In this document: positions 16,845-17,897 of the stretch, in pieces
How the letters are laid out: the number at the start of each line of letters is the position of its first letter
How positions within the stretch are numbered: position 1 is the first letter of the stretch
From: JAHJQZ01 sp963676075
Lineage (GTDB): Bacteria; Pseudomonadota; Alphaproteobacteria; Rhizobiales; Devosiaceae
Length of the DNA stretch: 17,897 bases
Direction: 5' to 3'
Assembly: GCA_963676075.2 (NCBI GenBank)
Contig: CAXXNZ010000032.1
Coordinates: 1-17,897, forward strand
Program-made: the position numbers and the translations under genes
The notes under the pieces: model-generated
The model's database searches: none
Told to the model about the DNA's origin: nothing
What the model saw: only the letters and a program-made list of their open reading frames with translations

Positions 16845-17897
16845 ATGATTGTGGTTACCGGGAAACGACTTAGGTCACTGTTCACCGCTACGATTTTGTT
16901 GAGTACGGCGCTTGTTTCCGTGCCTGCACTGGCTGATGCGACACTGCGCATCAATCAGGTCGGCGATCTGTCGATCGTCGATCCGATCATGACCACGGCC
17001 AACCCGACTCGGGACATGGCCTATATGGTCTGGGACACGCTGTTCGCCATGGATGCGGACTTCGAGGTCCAGCCCCAGATGGTCGACGAATACACCGTCA
17101 GCGACGATGAAATGGTCTATACGCTGACTCTGCGTGACGGCCTGAAATGGAGCGACGGCACGCCGGTAACATCGGCCGATTGCGTCGCCTCGCTGTCGCG
17201 CTGGATGGAAAAGGACGCCATGGGCAAGCTGCTTGCCGATCGTCTCGCGTCCATGACTGCCGTCGATGACAGCACCTTCACGATCAACCTGTCCGAACCG
17301 TTCGGCATGACAATCGACGTGCTCGGCAAGGCCGGCGCCTATGTGCCGTTCATGATGCCAGAAAGGATCGCCAAGACCCCGGCGACCGAGGCGATCACCG
17401 AGTATGTCGGTTCCGGCCCGTTTATGATGAAGATGGACGAATGGGTTCCGGGCGCCAAGGTCGTCTACGTCAAGAACCCCTATTACGTGCCGCGTGACGA
17501 GCCGGCCAGCTTCCTGGCGGGCGGCAAGGTCGCCAAGGTCGATCGCGTCGAACGCATCACCTTCCCGGACACCATCAGCGCCGTCAACGCCATGCTGACT
17601 GGCGATCTCGACTACATGGAAAACATGCCGACCGACCTTTTGCCGTTGGTCGAAGGCAGCTCGGACGTTCGCACCTATGTCCGCGATCCGCTCGGGCTCA
17701 ATGTCCAGATCGTCCTCAACCACAAGGTCGCGCCGACCGACAACGTCAAGGTGCGCCAGGCCATCCAGCTCGCCATGGGTCAGGAAGACTTCATGACCTC
17801 GCTGTTCGGCGACCGCACGGATTTCTACCAGATCTGCCCGGCGGTCTTTTTCTGCGGCACGCCGCTGGAGACCGACATCAATTCCGAGCGGGTGATG
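16845..17897 (+). CDS. ABC transporter substrate-binding protein, family 5 (partial)
   Basis: Open from ATG 16845 to the window edge (351 codons); the 3' end is missing. AGGAGG (16837-16842) sits two bases before this ATG but eight before the in-frame GTG at 16851, so the GTG may be the true start. A Sec signal peptide is visible (KRLRSLF basic end, hydrophobic core, cleavage about ALA|DATLR near residue 31). The mature part has the SBP_bac_5 pattern: DTLFAMDADFEVQPQMVDEY, LTLRDGLKWSDGTPVTSADC, YVGSGPFMM, NAMLTGDLDY and DNVKVRQAIQLAM. Such periplasmic proteins deliver peptides, opines or other small molecules to an inner-membrane ABC importer, whose permease and ATPase genes would be expected downstream. 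Ligand unknown. Divergent from the LysR gene. Confidence 0.92.
   Translation, partial: MIVVTGKRLRSLFTATILLSTALVSVPALADATLRINQVGDLSIVDPIMTTANPTRDMAYMVWDTLFAMDADFEVQPQMVDEYTVSDDEMVYTLTLRDGLKWSDGTPVTSADCVASLSRWMEKDAMGKLLADRLASMTAVDDSTFTINLSEPFGMTIDVLGKAGAYVPFMMPERIAKTPATEAITEYVGSGPFMMKMDEWVPGAKVVYVKNPYYVPRDEPASFLAGGKVAKVDRVERITFPDTISAVNAMLTGDLDYMENMPTDLLPLVEGSSDVRTYVRDPLGLNVQIVLNHKVAPTDNVKVRQAIQLAMGQEDFMTSLFGDRTDFYQICPAVFFCGTPLETDINSERVM

Overview
The window is GC-rich, gene-dense DNA. Codon use, the many GTG/TTG starts, the ATGA-coupled catabolic genes and the protein flavour suggest an alphaproteobacterium, most likely Hyphomicrobiales (rhizobia-like). The genus cannot be fixed from this sequence. 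No tRNA, rRNA, IS element or CRISPR array was seen.

Left part (1-5505, + strand): a tightly packed catabolic operon. It holds the end of an Asp/Glu/hydantoin racemase-family gene, a GNAT acetyltransferase, a SnoaL/NTF2-like protein, a cytosine-deaminase-like amidohydrolase, a ring-opening amidohydrolase of the cyanuric acid hydrolase/barbiturase family, and a gamma-glutamyltransferase-like Ntn hydrolase. Four of the five junctions overlap. The set suggests hydrolytic breakdown of a cyclic amide or N-heterocycle, substrate unknown.

Middle part (5609-14238, - strand): a self-contained beta-glucoside PTS locus. Transcription order is GH1 6-phospho-beta-glucosidase, a IIA(Glc)-HPr-EI fusion, EIIBC, a signal-peptide-bearing type-B carboxylesterase, and a HAD-IIB phosphatase. 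Divergent from it (14787-15623, +) is a BglG/LicT-type antiterminator with a CAT domain and two PRDs. Three near-identical 29-nt ribonucleic antiterminator (RAT) sequences, each overlapping or abutting a U-tract terminator, lie upstream of the antiterminator gene, of the glucosidase-EI operon and of EIIBC. The window therefore carries a complete PTS-controlled antitermination circuit of the kind classically known from Firmicutes and enterics.

Right part (15719-17897): a LysR regulator (-) divergent from a family-5 ABC substrate-binding protein (+) that runs off the window, with inverted repeats between them.

Quality note: five confident and one probable single-base losses, all in short homopolymers, break GNAT (twice), the GGT-like gene, HAD (twice) and probably the esterase 3' end. 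All lie between about 425 and 6700. Genes to the right are intact. They are either assembly errors or real decay; raw reads would decide.
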